Positions 1 to 10,907 of a stretch of DNA of 64,000 nt are shown here, one piece after another. The DNA lies in contig JAJKFH010000102.1 in the NCBI GenBank assembly GCA_023333565.1, positions 1,178,001-1,242,000 of the forward strand, written 5' to 3'. The translations under genes were made by a program, and so were the position numbers. Position 1 is the stretch's first letter. Every line of letters starts with the position of its first letter. Origin of the DNA: Puffinus mauretanicus (taxonomy: Eukaryota > Chordata > Aves > Procellariiformes > Procellariidae). The notes under the pieces are model-generated. The model saw only the letters and a list, made by a program, of their open reading frames with translations. It was not told the origin of the DNA and did not search any database.

Positions 1-3000
1 AGCAGTAAAGGTGGGTAAATAGTCATCTTCAGACATCCTGTACAACCCTCACGAGTTACCTTCCAGCTCTTTTCAAAAGCCCTTTATTTGTACTTATATT
101 AGGCCAGACTTACAAGAGAGCCTCAAACTTCTGATGTGGTTGAAGTAATGATACGCTTGAGCCGAGGCTGCTGATGTGATGCTTTTTATTGGGAGTGCTG
201 CAACATCTCCCATGCTGCTTCTCCAGGCTGGACCCTTTAAATGTCTGACATTTGTTTTGCACCCTCTGGAATGACTTGATATGAGAAAGCTTTAAGTGCT
301 GTAAAGAGACCTTCAGTCGCTGCACTGCATGAGAGTACCACACGTCTGTAGCATCTGTCTCACTACCGTTGGCAATAGCACAGCTGAGCCAGAGAGTTGT
401 GTGCAGGAACCAGGCCTGGCCTTCTGCAGAGACAGCTGCAATGCAACCAGCTCCATCCTCTCAGAAAGCGAGTGAGTCAGAGAAGGGGAAAAGTTTTTCC
501 TGGCTGTTCAGTTTTGCAATGATACCTCTATCCCACTTCATTGGATTTGGGGATATAAGTACTAATGGTATTTAATTTTTCAAATTGAGCAGCTTTAAAT
601 ATTTTTGCTAGGTATATTAATGTGCAGATGTGCATACCTGACATCTGCAATCTCAAGATTTGTGGCTCCTTTCTTGGAAGAAGTTAAATTCTTACCAAAG
701 CTAACTCCTTAAAATCGTCTTTAGTCTGGCCTGTCCTTTTTTGGGGTAAGGAATATAAAGAACAGCCATTCTGTTTCCAGAATTGACAATGAACTGAATA
801 TATGAGAGTATCATTTACTTATAAGGCCTTGGCTTGCTGCAAATTGACCATCATCTGGCTATAAGAGTACTTTGGCATGTATATCTCCTGCTTATGGGAC
901 TGGTGCTAAGGGAAATGGATTCCTGTGGAAAAGTGTGTTGTAGCTGTCCTGTAAGAGCAGGTAATACTTGGCATGGCGCAGCTTGGCCTGGCACTTGGCT
1001 TATTGCAGGTTGCTTGCTTCCTGGAGTCTTGTCCTTGAAATGCTATTGCAGACTGTTGTGGAGAGTGACAACTGGAGAAGATGCTGGGTTAGAATCGGCG
1101 GTGTTGAGGAAACAGTGCAGTAATTGATGCTTTTAACTGTGCAGCTGGAGAAACAGAGTGGTACAGCTTGGCAGGGAGTGTCTGAACTATTTCACGGATC
1201 TCAGAAAATAGTGTGACAAACTAAAAGTACTTGACCTATCAAATAAATCTTTCTCATGTTGTAAACTGGTTGAACTTTGATAGTTGTAAAATGCTTCCTA
1301 CATCCTGACAAAAATGGAAGATGTACTTGCTTTTCCTCTTGTGATAACAGTGAGTTGTGACAGTAATGTCTCCTGACGTTCTTCACCTCAGAACTCACTC
1401 TGAAGAATAAATGTAGGAGGCTGGGCCTCTTCTCTTTCTGAAAGTACAACTGATTAAACTGTCAGACCAGTCTTTGGGTTTTTCCTAGAATGTCCCAGTA
1501 GTGACTACAAGAGCCCTGCTGTGCTGTCTCCTCTGTTTCTCACCAAGCTTTTTGTACTGTTTGCTGATACTAAACATTTCTCACTGTTTCTCTTATCGTT
1601 AACAAATTACTCTCTCTTTGTGCTTCAGGGAAGATGGTGAAAAAAGTCTGTCCTTGCAACCAGCTCTGTAGTAATTATCTTATTTCTGTTATCTCCGATT
1701 CCTGATTGTAAAGCTATTCATCAGCTTTTTCTGGTCACTGAAGCCTTACCTCCCTGACTCTGTCTCCAGCACAGCATTTGTCTGTCTATGTTATGCCCTC
1801 TAATGTGTACTCTGTCGTTAGTATATTGAATAGTCTGGCTATTACTCTTGCAGACAAGTGGAGGCAGGCAGAACCTCACCTTCACTGTGGAACTCTTTGC
1901 TCATCACTGATGAGAGCGAATTGAGCATCAGGGTCAGTTGCTCGCTGTAATGTGCTAGAGCTGTACCTTTGAGCAGCTGGTTTGTTTACAGATCTGATGG
2001 GGCTTGCCACCTCAGTGATGGATCTAATTGCAGACACTGCTTCAACATTTTAGAAGAGTAAGAGTAAACCATCAGAGATGTCCAGTGTGTCTCCCAAAGC
2101 AAGAGATGTTTAGAAAAGCCTGTGTGTGCTCACGTCATTTAAGACTGTTTTAAAGGTGTCTTTTGACTGCTGGTTTATGAGGGGTGGAAATAAAAGGGCA
2201 GAATGAAGGCATTATAGGTAGCAGGCTGGAGAGAGAGAAGCCTGTTTCACTTCAGATCCTTCATGTCAGAGCAGAACTGGGGACGGCTGCTGTGACCGAG
2301 CAGGAATGTGGGGGGTTGTTTCCATTGAATGCTACAAGTTGAAGCACTTCCTTTTCAGACTCTTCTGGATGGCAGTTTCTGCAGGCGGTGACTACGTCAG
2401 AGCTAAAATGTGAAATTCCTGAGAAGTAATTTTTTAAATTGACGTTACGTGGGAGCTTTGGTAATTGTATAGCTCGCCTATAAAGGTGTAGGCTAGTCTG
2501 TCTGTGACCTGAGATAGGAGCTCCCTAACAAAATTGCTTTTGGAGACAAAGCTTTTGCAGCCTCCCACCTTTCCCACCCTGAACCCATCCAGTCCTTTTC
2601 AAAACACTTAAACTTTCCTAAATGATCTTTTATATCTCCAGCTGAATGCACTGTAGTATATACCTTGATTAATTCGCTCCCTCCCGTGGCCTGAGGGAGC
2701 TCTCCAGCGTAGGTCCAGGATCCAGTGTGCTTACTGATTAAACTGGAAATGTGAAACGTCAAAAGCAGATACTGGCCATCATGAAGAGGATGAGAGCGAG
2801 TGTGTCAATCCCTGCATGAACCCTCAACGGTGGAGTGTGATTACTACTGGTTTTGGCAGCTCCCCCCCGAGTACCTCTTTCTTGCTTTTGCCTCATTTGT
2901 CTTTAGTTTCACCTTTCACATCATTGCTTTTATTAAATAATTGTATTCTGAGCCCTTTCCACACGACGCATGCTTAAGGTTCTTGTTATTTCGCTCGTAT

Positions 3001-4761
3001 TACTCTTCATCTGTGCTGCAGCTGCACACCATGGTCAGGGAACCTTATGCTTTCCTTTTTGTGTGTACTGTTGCATGCGTCTGCCTGCCTGTAACAACTG
3101 CTGCCCCACCTGCGGGCACCCAGACCGGGAGCCACTTCCATGCTTGAGCTGGAACTGGTGGGAGGGATACGTATCCTTCCCTCCTCAGCACTACTAGAGG
3201 CAGTAACACTTTGCTTATTTGTCCTGCATAGTAAGTACGTCACCTTCCTAATTCACTCCTCAATATGAAACATTCCTGCAGGGGTTTGGAGCCAGTTCTT
3301 TCTTTGATACAGTGGTTGCAAGGAACGTGGCTGATAGCCAGGGAAAGTGGAACAGATGAAGTAGCTGTCAGGCAAGAGACAGCGACTCCGTCATTTGGCC
3401 TTTGCAATAGAGAGATGATTTTCATTGCTGGCATTTTTGATGCTCCACTTTTAAACAGTTTTCTTCAGAAACGTCTGCCATAAACTCAGATTTTCTTGGA
3501 TTTCCCAGTTGCAGTCTTCAGAGTGAGCAAGTAGAAATGTTTGAGGAACTTTGAGAATCAAGTAGGTGAGGATGTGTGCTTGCAAGGAGTGCTGGGTTTA
3601 ATGCTGCAGTGGCCAGATACTGATTTTGTTGTTTGGTTTTGTACTAAACGGATTGGAAAAATCTAGATTCATCCTGCCTTCACCAGGTCCTTCAGAAAAA
3701 AAATCTGTAAATGAGGATACTGCTGGGAATTTAGGATACTTGATAATATGCAATTTCTTTGATTCCTGTTATGAGGTCTGCCTTTGAAAAACCTAAATTT
3801 GAGTGCAGTTGCTTGTTTGTAAGTGTGAGGGGGGGTAGTGAGGCTATCCAAAACAAAGCTGCTAGATTTTTTTTTTTTCCTGCAGGATAATGTTCAGCAA
3901 GCTTTTTAGCAGAACTGAAACCTGGTATTTATGTGAAGGTTGGTTGTGTTCTTGCAATCAACCCAGTGAATAGAAAAACTTGTCAAAGCATGTCTGAGGA
4001 ACTACTCTCATTTCTGCCTTCTTTAAGCTGTATTAGTTGTTTGCATCTGAAATGCTTGTTCTTCTGACATAGGAAATCTGAACATAATGGCAAAAAAATG
4101 CTTTCAGAGGCAAAAAGCAAAATTTAATGCAGTGCAGACTTCCCCTGCTGATCCTGGCTGTTTGGTGGATGAAGACAGTCCCATCTGGTTATCCTCAAGA
4201 ACATAAGTATGGCAGCTATTGGAAACAACAGTTGCTGTTTCTCACTGTGGCTTTTTTGCGTAATCTGGGTGACTTTTTCTCTTCATTTTACAAAGTGGAG
4301 ATAATTTGCTACAGAGCAGCTGGCGATGCTGATTGTACTGCTCCTTATTCAGCATCCAGCATTGTCCTCAAGGTGGAATTGACCTGTGCCAATAGTGGTT
4401 GCTGCTAATTAGAAGGTGTAGGATGAGAGAATGACGTGACTGTACTGTCATTCAGTGCTGAAATCTAATCTCCTTTTTCCTCTACAAAGACCTGTAGGCT
4501 GCTACCATTCCCTTCTTAAGATGACTACTTGCAGCACTTCTTGGAAAGTAAACATGTCTATGAAATACTCTTAATCTGAGAAAATGCCTGTAGGAGTCCT
4601 TGTAGTTCCCACTTCAGTGAGTCCTGGAACTGAAACTTAGACTTAATCTGCATGGCATTTTAACTGGCTCTCTATTGATGTACCATTACCACAATTATTA
4701 AATTTACTAGAGAAAGATGATCTTTAACCTAAGTTTTGATTCCCGGTTTTTGTATTTGTAG
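1..4761 (+). other. WNK1: WNK1 intron (3' part), no recognised WNK1 exon
   Basis: This stretch precedes the first recognisable WNK1 exon and ends in a good acceptor (pyrimidine-rich tract then TAG at 4759-4761). I looked for the conserved WNK1 segment that should come just before (a Ser/Pro-rich linker ending in Gly-Gln-Gly) and did not find it, so the upstream exon probably lies outside the window. The only notable content is a small cysteine-rich reading frame at 2970-3197, listed separately. The rest looks like ordinary AT-rich intron with short T or A tracts. Confidence 0.7.
2970..3197 (+). CDS. candidate small secreted cysteine-rich protein (unrecognised)
   Basis: An uninterrupted 75-codon frame from ATG to TAG lies inside the WNK1 intron, on the WNK1 strand. 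Residues 1-19 look like a signal peptide: Met-Leu-Lys, a hydrophobic core of Val, Leu, Ile and Phe, then a run of Ala that would suit signal peptidase. The remaining 56 residues hold nine Cys, mostly packed as C-x3-C-x2-CC-x5-C-x2-CC-x2-C (residues 27-48), with a last Cys at 58 and a Trp-rich tail. The segment Phe-Pro-x-Cys-x-x-Cys-Cys recalls the core of hepcidin, but the later spacing differs and there is no prepro cleavage site, so I assign no family. An AT-rich TTATTAAATAA lies about 40 nt upstream and could serve as a TATA-like element. Against a real gene: the start context is weak (C at -3 and +4), no poly(A) signal lies close downstream, and frames of this length arise by chance. It could also be an unannotated exon. 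Confidence 0.25.
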   Translation: MLKVLVISLVLLFICAAAAHHGQGTLCFPFCVYCCMRLPACNNCCPTCGHPDREPLPCLSWNWWEGYVSFPPQHY

Positions 4762-4949
4762 GGACCAGCAGCACTAACACAGTCGGGGCTACAGTGAACA
4801 GCCAAGCACCCCAGTCTCAGCCTACTGCTATTGCCTCAAGCCGGAAAGGGACTTTCACAGATGACCTGCACAAGCTGGTAGATAACTGGGCCCGAGATGC
4901 CATGAACCTGTCTGGCAAGAAAGTTGGCAAAGGGCATAGCAACTATGAG
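4762..4949 (+). CDS. WNK1: WNK1 penultimate coding exon
   Basis: The exon is 188 nt: two bases completing a split Gly codon plus 62 codons. It is bounded by TAG at 4759-4761 and a GTAAGA donor at 4950. The translation runs from a Thr-Ser-Ser-Thr-Asn-Thr-Val-Gly start to a Gly-His-Ser-Asn-Tyr-Glu end. The other two frames of the exon contain stops, which fixes the phase. Confidence 0.95.
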
Positions 4950-5564
4950 GTAAGAGGTAATCCGTGAAGGTTTACGGTAAGAAACTGTCAGTGTCGTTGC
5001 TGTCTCATTAGGGTGTCAAACACAGCTAGAGTACAGTTGCCGTGTAGCTTGGACAACTGCGCTAGAAAACCGCATCTTTTGTGTGCAGGATTGTATCACC
5101 TGCTATGGAAGGGAAGGGGATAACTAGGGAGGAGGGCCATGGCCTGTTCTTGTAATCATCCACCGGGAATGGCTTGTGGACCAAGGGGCGAGCCTGTGAT
5201 TTTTAAGCACAGTCGTGTAACTTTTCTTGGGGTTTGGGTTTTCTTTCAGGGCCCTGGAATGGCAAGAAAATTCTCGGCACCGGGTCAGCTCTGTATCTCT
5301 ATGACATCTTCCCTGGGTGCTACGCCCATCTCTGCAGCATCAGCTACCTCTTTAGGTCCCTTCACAAAGGCTATGTGCCCTCCGCAGCAGTACGGTTACC
5401 CCCCAGCGTCCTTTGCCGCTCCGTGGAGTGGGACGGGTGGTCCAGCGCAGCCACCGCTTGGCCAGTTCCAGCCCGTAGGTGCCGCATCTTTGCAAAGCTT
5501 CAACATCAGCAATTTGCAAAAATCGATCAGCAACCCTCCAGGCTCCAACCTGCGGACCACTTAG
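4762..5564 (+). CDS. WNK1: WNK1 (with-no-lysine kinase 1), C-terminal coding part
   Basis: Two exons, 4762-4949 and 5250-5564, join in frame to encode about the last 166 residues of WNK1, ending at TAG 5562-5564. WNK1 is a large cytosolic Ser/Thr kinase that senses chloride and osmotic stress and activates SPAK/OSR1 to control cation-chloride cotransport. The kinase domain is far upstream and not in this window. The first exon carries the near-invariant segment RKGTFTDDLHKLVDNWARDA. The second carries GPGMARKFSAPGQLC and ends with LQKSISNPPGSNLRTT, which matches the conserved vertebrate WNK1 carboxyl end. ARKFS resembles a basophilic-kinase phosphorylation site; that is inference. The first exon enters with two bases completing a Gly codon, and the junction between the exons is phase 0. 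The gene is partial only because the window starts inside it. Confidence 0.96.
4950..5249 (+). other. WNK1: WNK1 last intron (300 nt)
   Basis: This is a GT-AG intron with GTAAGA at the donor and a TTTTCTTTCAG acceptor at 5239-5249. The frame of the final exon stays open upstream into the intron as far as 5139, so retention could read through from an in-frame ATG at 5139. Nothing else is visible. Confidence 0.9.
5250..5564 (+). CDS. WNK1: WNK1 terminal coding exon
   Basis: The exon holds 104 codons plus the TAG stop. It starts in phase 0 after TTTCAG with Gly-Pro-Gly-Met-Ala-Arg-Lys-Phe-Ser and ends Gly-Ser-Asn-Leu-Arg-Thr-Thr-stop. It continues directly into the 3' UTR. Confidence 0.96.
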   Translation, partial: GPGMARKFSAPGQLCISMTSSLGATPISAASATSLGPFTKAMCPPQQYGYPPASFAAPWSGTGGPAQPPLGQFQPVGAASLQSFNISNLQKSISNPPGSNLRTT

Positions 5565-6349
5565 CCGCGCTCGGAGACCATGCTGGCTAGACCTCGGGAC
5601 AGGACGTGGGGAGGGAGACGGGGCCCTGTATCAACTACTAGTGCTGCAATGAACTGGTAGCTTGCCAGACTGGGAATGAATTTCTCTTTTCCAACCATTG
5701 CTGTCCACTCTCTGTAAAGGGAGTTTCCCCACATGCTTTCAAGGGGGAGGAGGATGATCAGCATCCTTGTGATGGGACAGTGCTTTTGACTGAGGGGTTT
5801 TGCTCTTGTTTGGAACAAGAGCTGTGAAGTCACGGGGTCAGTTGACGCAGTCTTGCTGTAGAATTTCTCTCTGGTTTGAGGCTGAATCCGCACGTGTTGA
5901 GGTGGGAGAGCTGAATCCTAGCATGAGGCTTTAGCACGCTTCTCATCTCTCCCTGAAGAACCAAGACCAGGAGAAAAGCTGTCCAAATCCCCCTCCTCTC
6001 CCTCTCCCCAGTCAATCGAAATGATGGGGCACACGAATGGACTTGCAGTGCAGCCCGTGCTTGATAGGTCATTACTGCTTTAAGTAAGATATTAACAGCT
6101 TTGACTGCAGCATTAGAGCAATTTAAATTGTTTAAAAATTTTTAAAAGTTCCCTGCGGACATGTACTTACCATCAGTTTTGATGTGGAAACACTGTGATA
6201 TATAAATGTTGTTGGACAACAGTAGTTTAAAAATGAGTGGAATATAGAGGGTTAAAAAAGTTAAAAAAATGGGAAAAAAAGCTAGCTATATCCTTATACT
6301 TATTGGAGACACTTTAACTTTTTCCTTTGTATTTTCATTGTATTAGATA

Positions 6350-6355
6350 AATAAA
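6350..6355 (+). terminator. WNK1: proximal WNK1 poly(A) signal
   Basis: AATAAA lies in an AT-rich context about 790 nt after the stop codon, followed within 50 nt by T/G-containing sequence. It would produce a short 3' UTR lacking the hairpin at 6992-7015. Confidence 0.5.
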
Positions 6356-6991
6356 TGTGAATGTAAAATTGTATAAATTAATGTACTTGAATACTTGTCT
6401 GTTCTCCCAGTATGCTTGCTGGATATTTTAGTGCCTTGGACTTCTATTGCTTCTGCAGTTAGCGTCGTCTTCCCAGCAGAGCCCCAGGCAGACGGAGGGC
6501 AAGTTCAGAGCAGGATGGATTATTTGTACCTGGTGACTGGGACAGTCGAGGTTATTTAGCGATACCGTTACTGTTTAGAGTAGGTGTGTGGAGGGGGAAG
6601 TCACTGAGGCAGCGCGTCGGGACAACGTTCTGCGTGTTGGGGAAGCTTGTCCAGGCGGGCGGATCCGAAGTTGCTGGTGTGACAGGGGCCAGGTGGGGGC
6701 GGGACGGAGGGTGGTGGGCGAAGCTAAAACGAGACTAACCAGTATTGTCTACGGAGGCAGGAGGTCTGGATCAGAAAGGGAGAGAGGATGGGGAGAACAT
6801 GTATCTTTGGGAAAGGCCCAACTTAAGATGCAGTTTGACTCCACCTGCGAAGTGGTGAAGATGTTTGGTCAGGATGTGACTTGAGGGAGAGGTGCCATTG
6901 CTCGTTGGCGTGGGCTTGTCTGCTGGGATTGCTTTTCTTACCTTTTTTTTGGTAAAATCCATTTAAGCCAGGAATAGACTGTCCTGGCGCA

Positions 6992-7015
6992 ACGTCCATT
7001 GCCGGCAATGGATGT
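6992..7015 (+). repeat. near-perfect inverted repeat (RNA hairpin) in WNK1 3' UTR
   Basis: TCCATTGCCGGCAATGGA at 6995-7012 is an 18-bp perfect palindrome. One G.U pair (6994/7013) and two more Watson-Crick pairs extend it to 12 pairs in RNA. There is no spacer, so in RNA it would form a hairpin by opening the central pairs, or an intermolecular duplex. Confidence 0.7.
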
Positions 7016-8247
7016 ACTTGAAACAGCCGGCATCAAGCAGTTTCCTCTGTCTTATCTGGAGGATTTACGATTTTGTTCACTCTCTAACAAATTTCAAGCT
7101 GGTACCAGGACTGTAGCTATCTGTCACCTCTTAGTAACTGTACTGTACCTTCTGCTTTGGTCATTCTCCCTTCTCATATTTAAAAAAATACTGGTTTCCT
7201 CTTCAAAGTAAAAATAATGCCAGCCAGTATTTATGTAGTGCTGCAAAAAGCTGTGAAGGATGAGAGGACTGCTTCCTGCTGCTGGGGAGTAGCTCACCGG
7301 TATCCTGGAAGCTGGTGCATCACAGAGATGCTACTTGCCTGAATATTGTTCTGGGAGCGCGGTTCCCCCGTGGAGCCTTAGCAGGGAGTTTTTCTGTCTG
7401 CGGGTGTTCTCACTCTTTGGTTTTTACAAAGAAACGCGCAAGATCCGTTCCTTCCCTGTCACTTTTTCACAGCAGTTTTGGCAGCAAGGGCAGGTACTGG
7501 TGGGAGACGAACGCCTGAGGGTGAAAGCTAGTGGCCAGGTGGCTGGGCTCCGAGTCCCTTAGGTCTGGGGGTTTGCTCTTCGTAACCGAAGTGCAGACTA
7601 GAGCTGCAGAAGGAGAGGGGAGGCTCATGGTGTGCGTGTGGTGGAAGGGGGGGAAGCAGGGGTCCCTGCGGCCTCTGCTCTTCCGTCCAAACGGATGCAG
7701 AGAAGTTTCCTGAACGCGCCCAGTGCGAGGGGAGAGGCCCGCGCTGGAAACGGGGGTGGTGACAAACCTGGGGCAGTAATGAAAGAAGGGGAATATTCGT
7801 GATGGGGGAACCAATCGGCTGGATGCAGCACGTGGTTATTTAATTTTGATATAATAAGTTTGAGGTCGTTTTTTCACTTAATGTTATGCAAGAACTGGTT
7901 TTATTTACCATTGATTCCCCCCCGCCCCCTCCTGTGGATGAATAACTGAAGTCTAGAGGAATAAACTAATGCTACTGAACTGTTAAATTATTTTGTTTAA
8001 TATTACACTTTGAGTATCTTTTTCCACATAAAATCTGTTTCTGAATTACAAGCGTTTTCTTTACATTATTTAACAATGTACACTGTAAAAAATAAAAATA
8101 AAAAGAATAAAATGAATTGAAACTTTGGGCTTCCCTGGCCGTAGTTAGTTGTATGTTTTGCACTAAACCCAGGCACTGCGCTTCTTGTATGATTGCGCTT
8201 TGTGCTGCAATTTGTTACCTTTGTAGAATATTTAATGAAGTCATTCA

Positions 8248-8253
8248 AATAAA
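8248..8253 (+). terminator. WNK1: distal WNK1 poly(A) signal
   Basis: AATAAA is followed at about 15-45 nt by TTTTGTT, GCTGTGGG and TTTTCGTG, a GT-rich downstream element. This is the strongest 3'-processing signature after the WNK1 stop, so cleavage is inferred near 8265-8275. Confidence 0.6.
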
Positions 8254-8270
8254 CCAAACCTGCTTTTGTT

Positions 8271-10084
8271 GAGCTGTGGGTTTTCGTGTTGAACAGCAGG
8301 TTCTGACCTCTCCGTCCTCTTCCTGGAGTGATTTAACTGTTACCCAATTTATCAGTTTATCACAGGAAAGTACAAGAAACCCATTTTAATGAGACCCTTA
8401 ACTTCTCAAAAGCAGGGATCAGTAACGAGCCTTTGGCGCTTTAATAGAATACTCTGAAACAAGGTCCTAGAAAGAATTAATTTGTAGAATGGATCTCCTT
8501 TATGAGAGGAGGAGCCTAAGGGAAAGGGAGGGAGAAGCTGTGAAGGGTAACGTATGAGCAGTACTGTTGCTTCTATGGCTGAGACTGTCAAGAAGTTACC
8601 AAGTAGCAGAAAAACGCGCTCAGCTGTGACAGTCAAGAACTTGGTGGCTCTCCCTGTCTGGGGCACAGGTGGAGCTTCACCAGCAGTGGTGCTGTCCTCC
8701 CTTTTGGCAGGGAAGCTGGAGCAGGGTGTGCTGCGAGGGCTGGGGAAGCCCTTTCTGGGCATGGAAGAGCCCTACTCTTTTTCGGTTGGACCAGTTGCCC
8801 TCCTCTCTGGGGTGGAAGGGAGCGGGGATGTGCACCTGCGGTGCTGGGGAGAAGAAACTTTTTAGTGTAGCTCTATAATAGGAATTCCAGCCCCAGATTT
8901 GCAGATGTGCTGGTAGAGTAGCAGAGTGAAACTACTCTGCAGGGTCATTCTCAAACAACTATAGACTTGCAGGAATTACTTGGTATTTCTAAACACTAAT
9001 CGCTGCTGCATTTCTTTCCATTTTAAGAACAGCTTCTGTTATGAGTCATGCTGCTCAAGGCCTTAAAGGGAAAGAAAAAAAATCCTCTAAGTGTACGTTT
9101 TACTGCCCTTTTAAAAGGGACCAATCCCGAGAGGCTTACTGTGGTGATTTCCCTTAGAGGAGGCATGGCTACATTTGCACTGTTTCTGTAGAGTCAAGAA
9201 AGCTGATGCAGTTGTGTTCGTATGAGACTTGTAATTTTGTCGTTGTAGAAGTTTGGAGCAGCTTAGAATACAGTAATTCTGAATGTCCGCACAGTCCTTT
9301 CCCAACAGGTATCTGATTTCATCAGTGAGCGCACGACTCAAACATGTCGTATGTATTTCTTCCCTGAGCTGTTCTGAATGCAGCACTGAATTGGAGGGAA
9401 ACTAGTACGGTGAAATGTGAAACTATTTTCTAGATGTGATCTATTACAGTTAATTATAATTTGTCCTATCTGTCCATACTGAAATAAATCCTTGTTCTTT
9501 GTCCTGTTGAGGAGGTAAGTGGATACTAGAGGATCTTTTAAGGAAAAAGGACCGATTAAGTGGTGAAGGTAAAGTAGGAGGCACAGGAATGCTGAATACT
9601 TCAAATGTATTTACATTTAGACTGCTGTAAGAGACTTGCCCAGATAGAGCAGTGATGGCAAAGCACAGGAACAAGGTCCTGTTTCAAGTTTGACATGGAT
9701 TTTGGGGTTGGACTATGATCAAAGAGTTTGTGTAAATTTTCCTGGCCCAGCTCTAACTTCCAGTCCTGCGGTATTGTCCTCCTTGTCTCCAGCACTGCAC
9801 TTCTGAAAAATACGACTGTATCCAGTCTGAAATACTGCATAAAAATTCTTTCTTTAACCTTCTTACTGGAAGGAACAGCTGTTGCTTTGCTCTGAAGTTT
9901 AAAACCCACTTGAAGTTTTCTGTTGTCCATTTAAAGCAAGTGCAAGGCTGTGCAGACACGGTGGTAGCCTCTTTAGCTTCCTACTTGTAACTAGTCAGAA
10001 TGTGTTAACTTCTTTGAGCTTGTTAGACAGGAAATGAGTTGTAATGGTTTGAAGGGTATAGAGGCACGAACACCTACAAGCGTG
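8271..10084. other. WNK1-RAD52 tail-to-tail interval
   Basis: This lies between the inferred 3' ends of the two convergent genes. I see no coding exon, RNA gene or recognisable repeat. The open frames at 8406-8865 and 9601-9959 are moderate in length, show no family resemblance, and overlap each other on both strands, as chance frames do. Confidence 0.6.
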
Positions 10085-10848
10085 GTTTGTTTTTCAGATT
10101 TCATGTTTATTTTTATATTGAAAAGGCTTGAAAGCTTATTTAAAAACAAAAGTGCAGCTCCCATTCATTTTACAAAGGGTCCAAGCAAACACTGTCTGAG
10201 ATGCTCCGTGCAACTCCCTGGCAGCAGTCCCGGCGTGCTCCTGCCCCCGTGCTGCCCTGTTGCGCAGGCACAGCTGAATGCGCTGCTGCTGCGGCACCGG
10301 CAATCCGATACGGCTGAGGAAGGAGCTGAGGAGAGGCAACGGGTTCTGACCCCGTTTGTGCAGCCGCAGGGCAGACGGCGGGGCTGCATGTCACACTGCC
10401 ACAGCTTCACACCCTTGGCCTCACCAAATGGGCGACCACAGCTTGTGGGCTTTGTCATCTGACCATAACCCCCCCTTCTCCCCGTTTTACTGAAAATCTC
10501 TTTGTGCTGAAATGCAAGAGGGAGAAAGAAGCTATGAATCGCATCTCATTTTAAAGATTAATTCTGTTACTATTTCAGGCAAATGACATGTAATGTCAGC
10601 TTGTAATACAGCTGCAAGTGTAGTGCTGCAGAAGCACAAATGATTGCTTGTTTATAGAAAAAGGCATCTGAAACATGTAATAACCTAAAAGTACATTAAG
10701 TTCTTGCTGGCTGTATTAAACTCTTCTGTGTTGCTTCACCGTAATATACAGGAAAATCCATTAATGCATTAGACTTCCTCATACAATTTGAACAGCCAAC
10801 TGTAGTCTGATGTAATCCGGTACAGAGGTAATGATACCACCAGGTGTC
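10085..10848 (-). other. RAD52: RAD52 3' UTR
   Basis: This minus-strand stretch follows the RAD52 stop and reaches a poly(A) signal (AATAAA, minus strand) at 10106-10111. A GC-richer block at about 10190-10450 contains open frames on both strands, but it lies wholly within the inferred UTR. Confidence 0.6.
10106..10111 (-). terminator. RAD52: RAD52 poly(A) signal
   Basis: The plus strand reads TTTATT, giving AATAAA on the RAD52 strand, about 740 nt after the stop. It is the first good signal after the coding end. Cleavage near 10085-10095 is inferred. Confidence 0.55.
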
Positions 10849-10907
10849 TTACGTAGGTTCTAGCCTCCTTTTCTTCAGGCTTTGACTTCTCCTGTGGGGG
10901 CTGCACT
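10849..10907 (-). CDS. RAD52: RAD52 terminal coding exon (basic tail)
   Basis: The exon contributes two bases completing Glu401 plus 18 codons and TAA. The tail [18 protein letters not shown] aligns with human SHRKSQDMKKRKYDPS, the nuclear localisation signal region. The acceptor is TTTGGCAG. The short length was resolved by requiring phase 1 entry and the basic motif. Confidence 0.9.

Larger units (their letters stand above)
5565..8270 (+). other. WNK1: WNK1 3' UTR
   Basis: A noncoding stretch of about 2.7 kb follows the WNK1 stop. The proximal poly(A) signal is AATAAA at 6350-6355. Several more A/T-rich candidates lie between 7960 and 8115. The best distal signal is at 8248-8253, followed by a GT-rich region that suits 3'-end processing. 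A strong inverted repeat sits at 6992-7015. Short open frames here in GC-richer parts (for example 6588-6884 and 7467-7814) show no recognisable protein. The exact 3' end is inferred. Confidence 0.7.

Noticed and set aside
369..575. Possible extra WNK1 exon near a CTGCAG and GTGAGT pair (about 419-470)
   Set aside because: The translation does not match the conserved WNK1 segment expected before the 4762 exon.
2970..3197. Calling the cysteine-rich frame hepcidin
   Set aside because: Only the short FPxCxxCC core agrees. The remaining cysteine spacing, missing propeptide and missing exon structure do not support that assignment.
10034..10462. 142-codon plus-strand frame and overlapping minus-strand frames
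   Set aside because: They fall in the inferred RAD52 3' UTR, in a GC-rich block open on both strands, with no recognisable domain.
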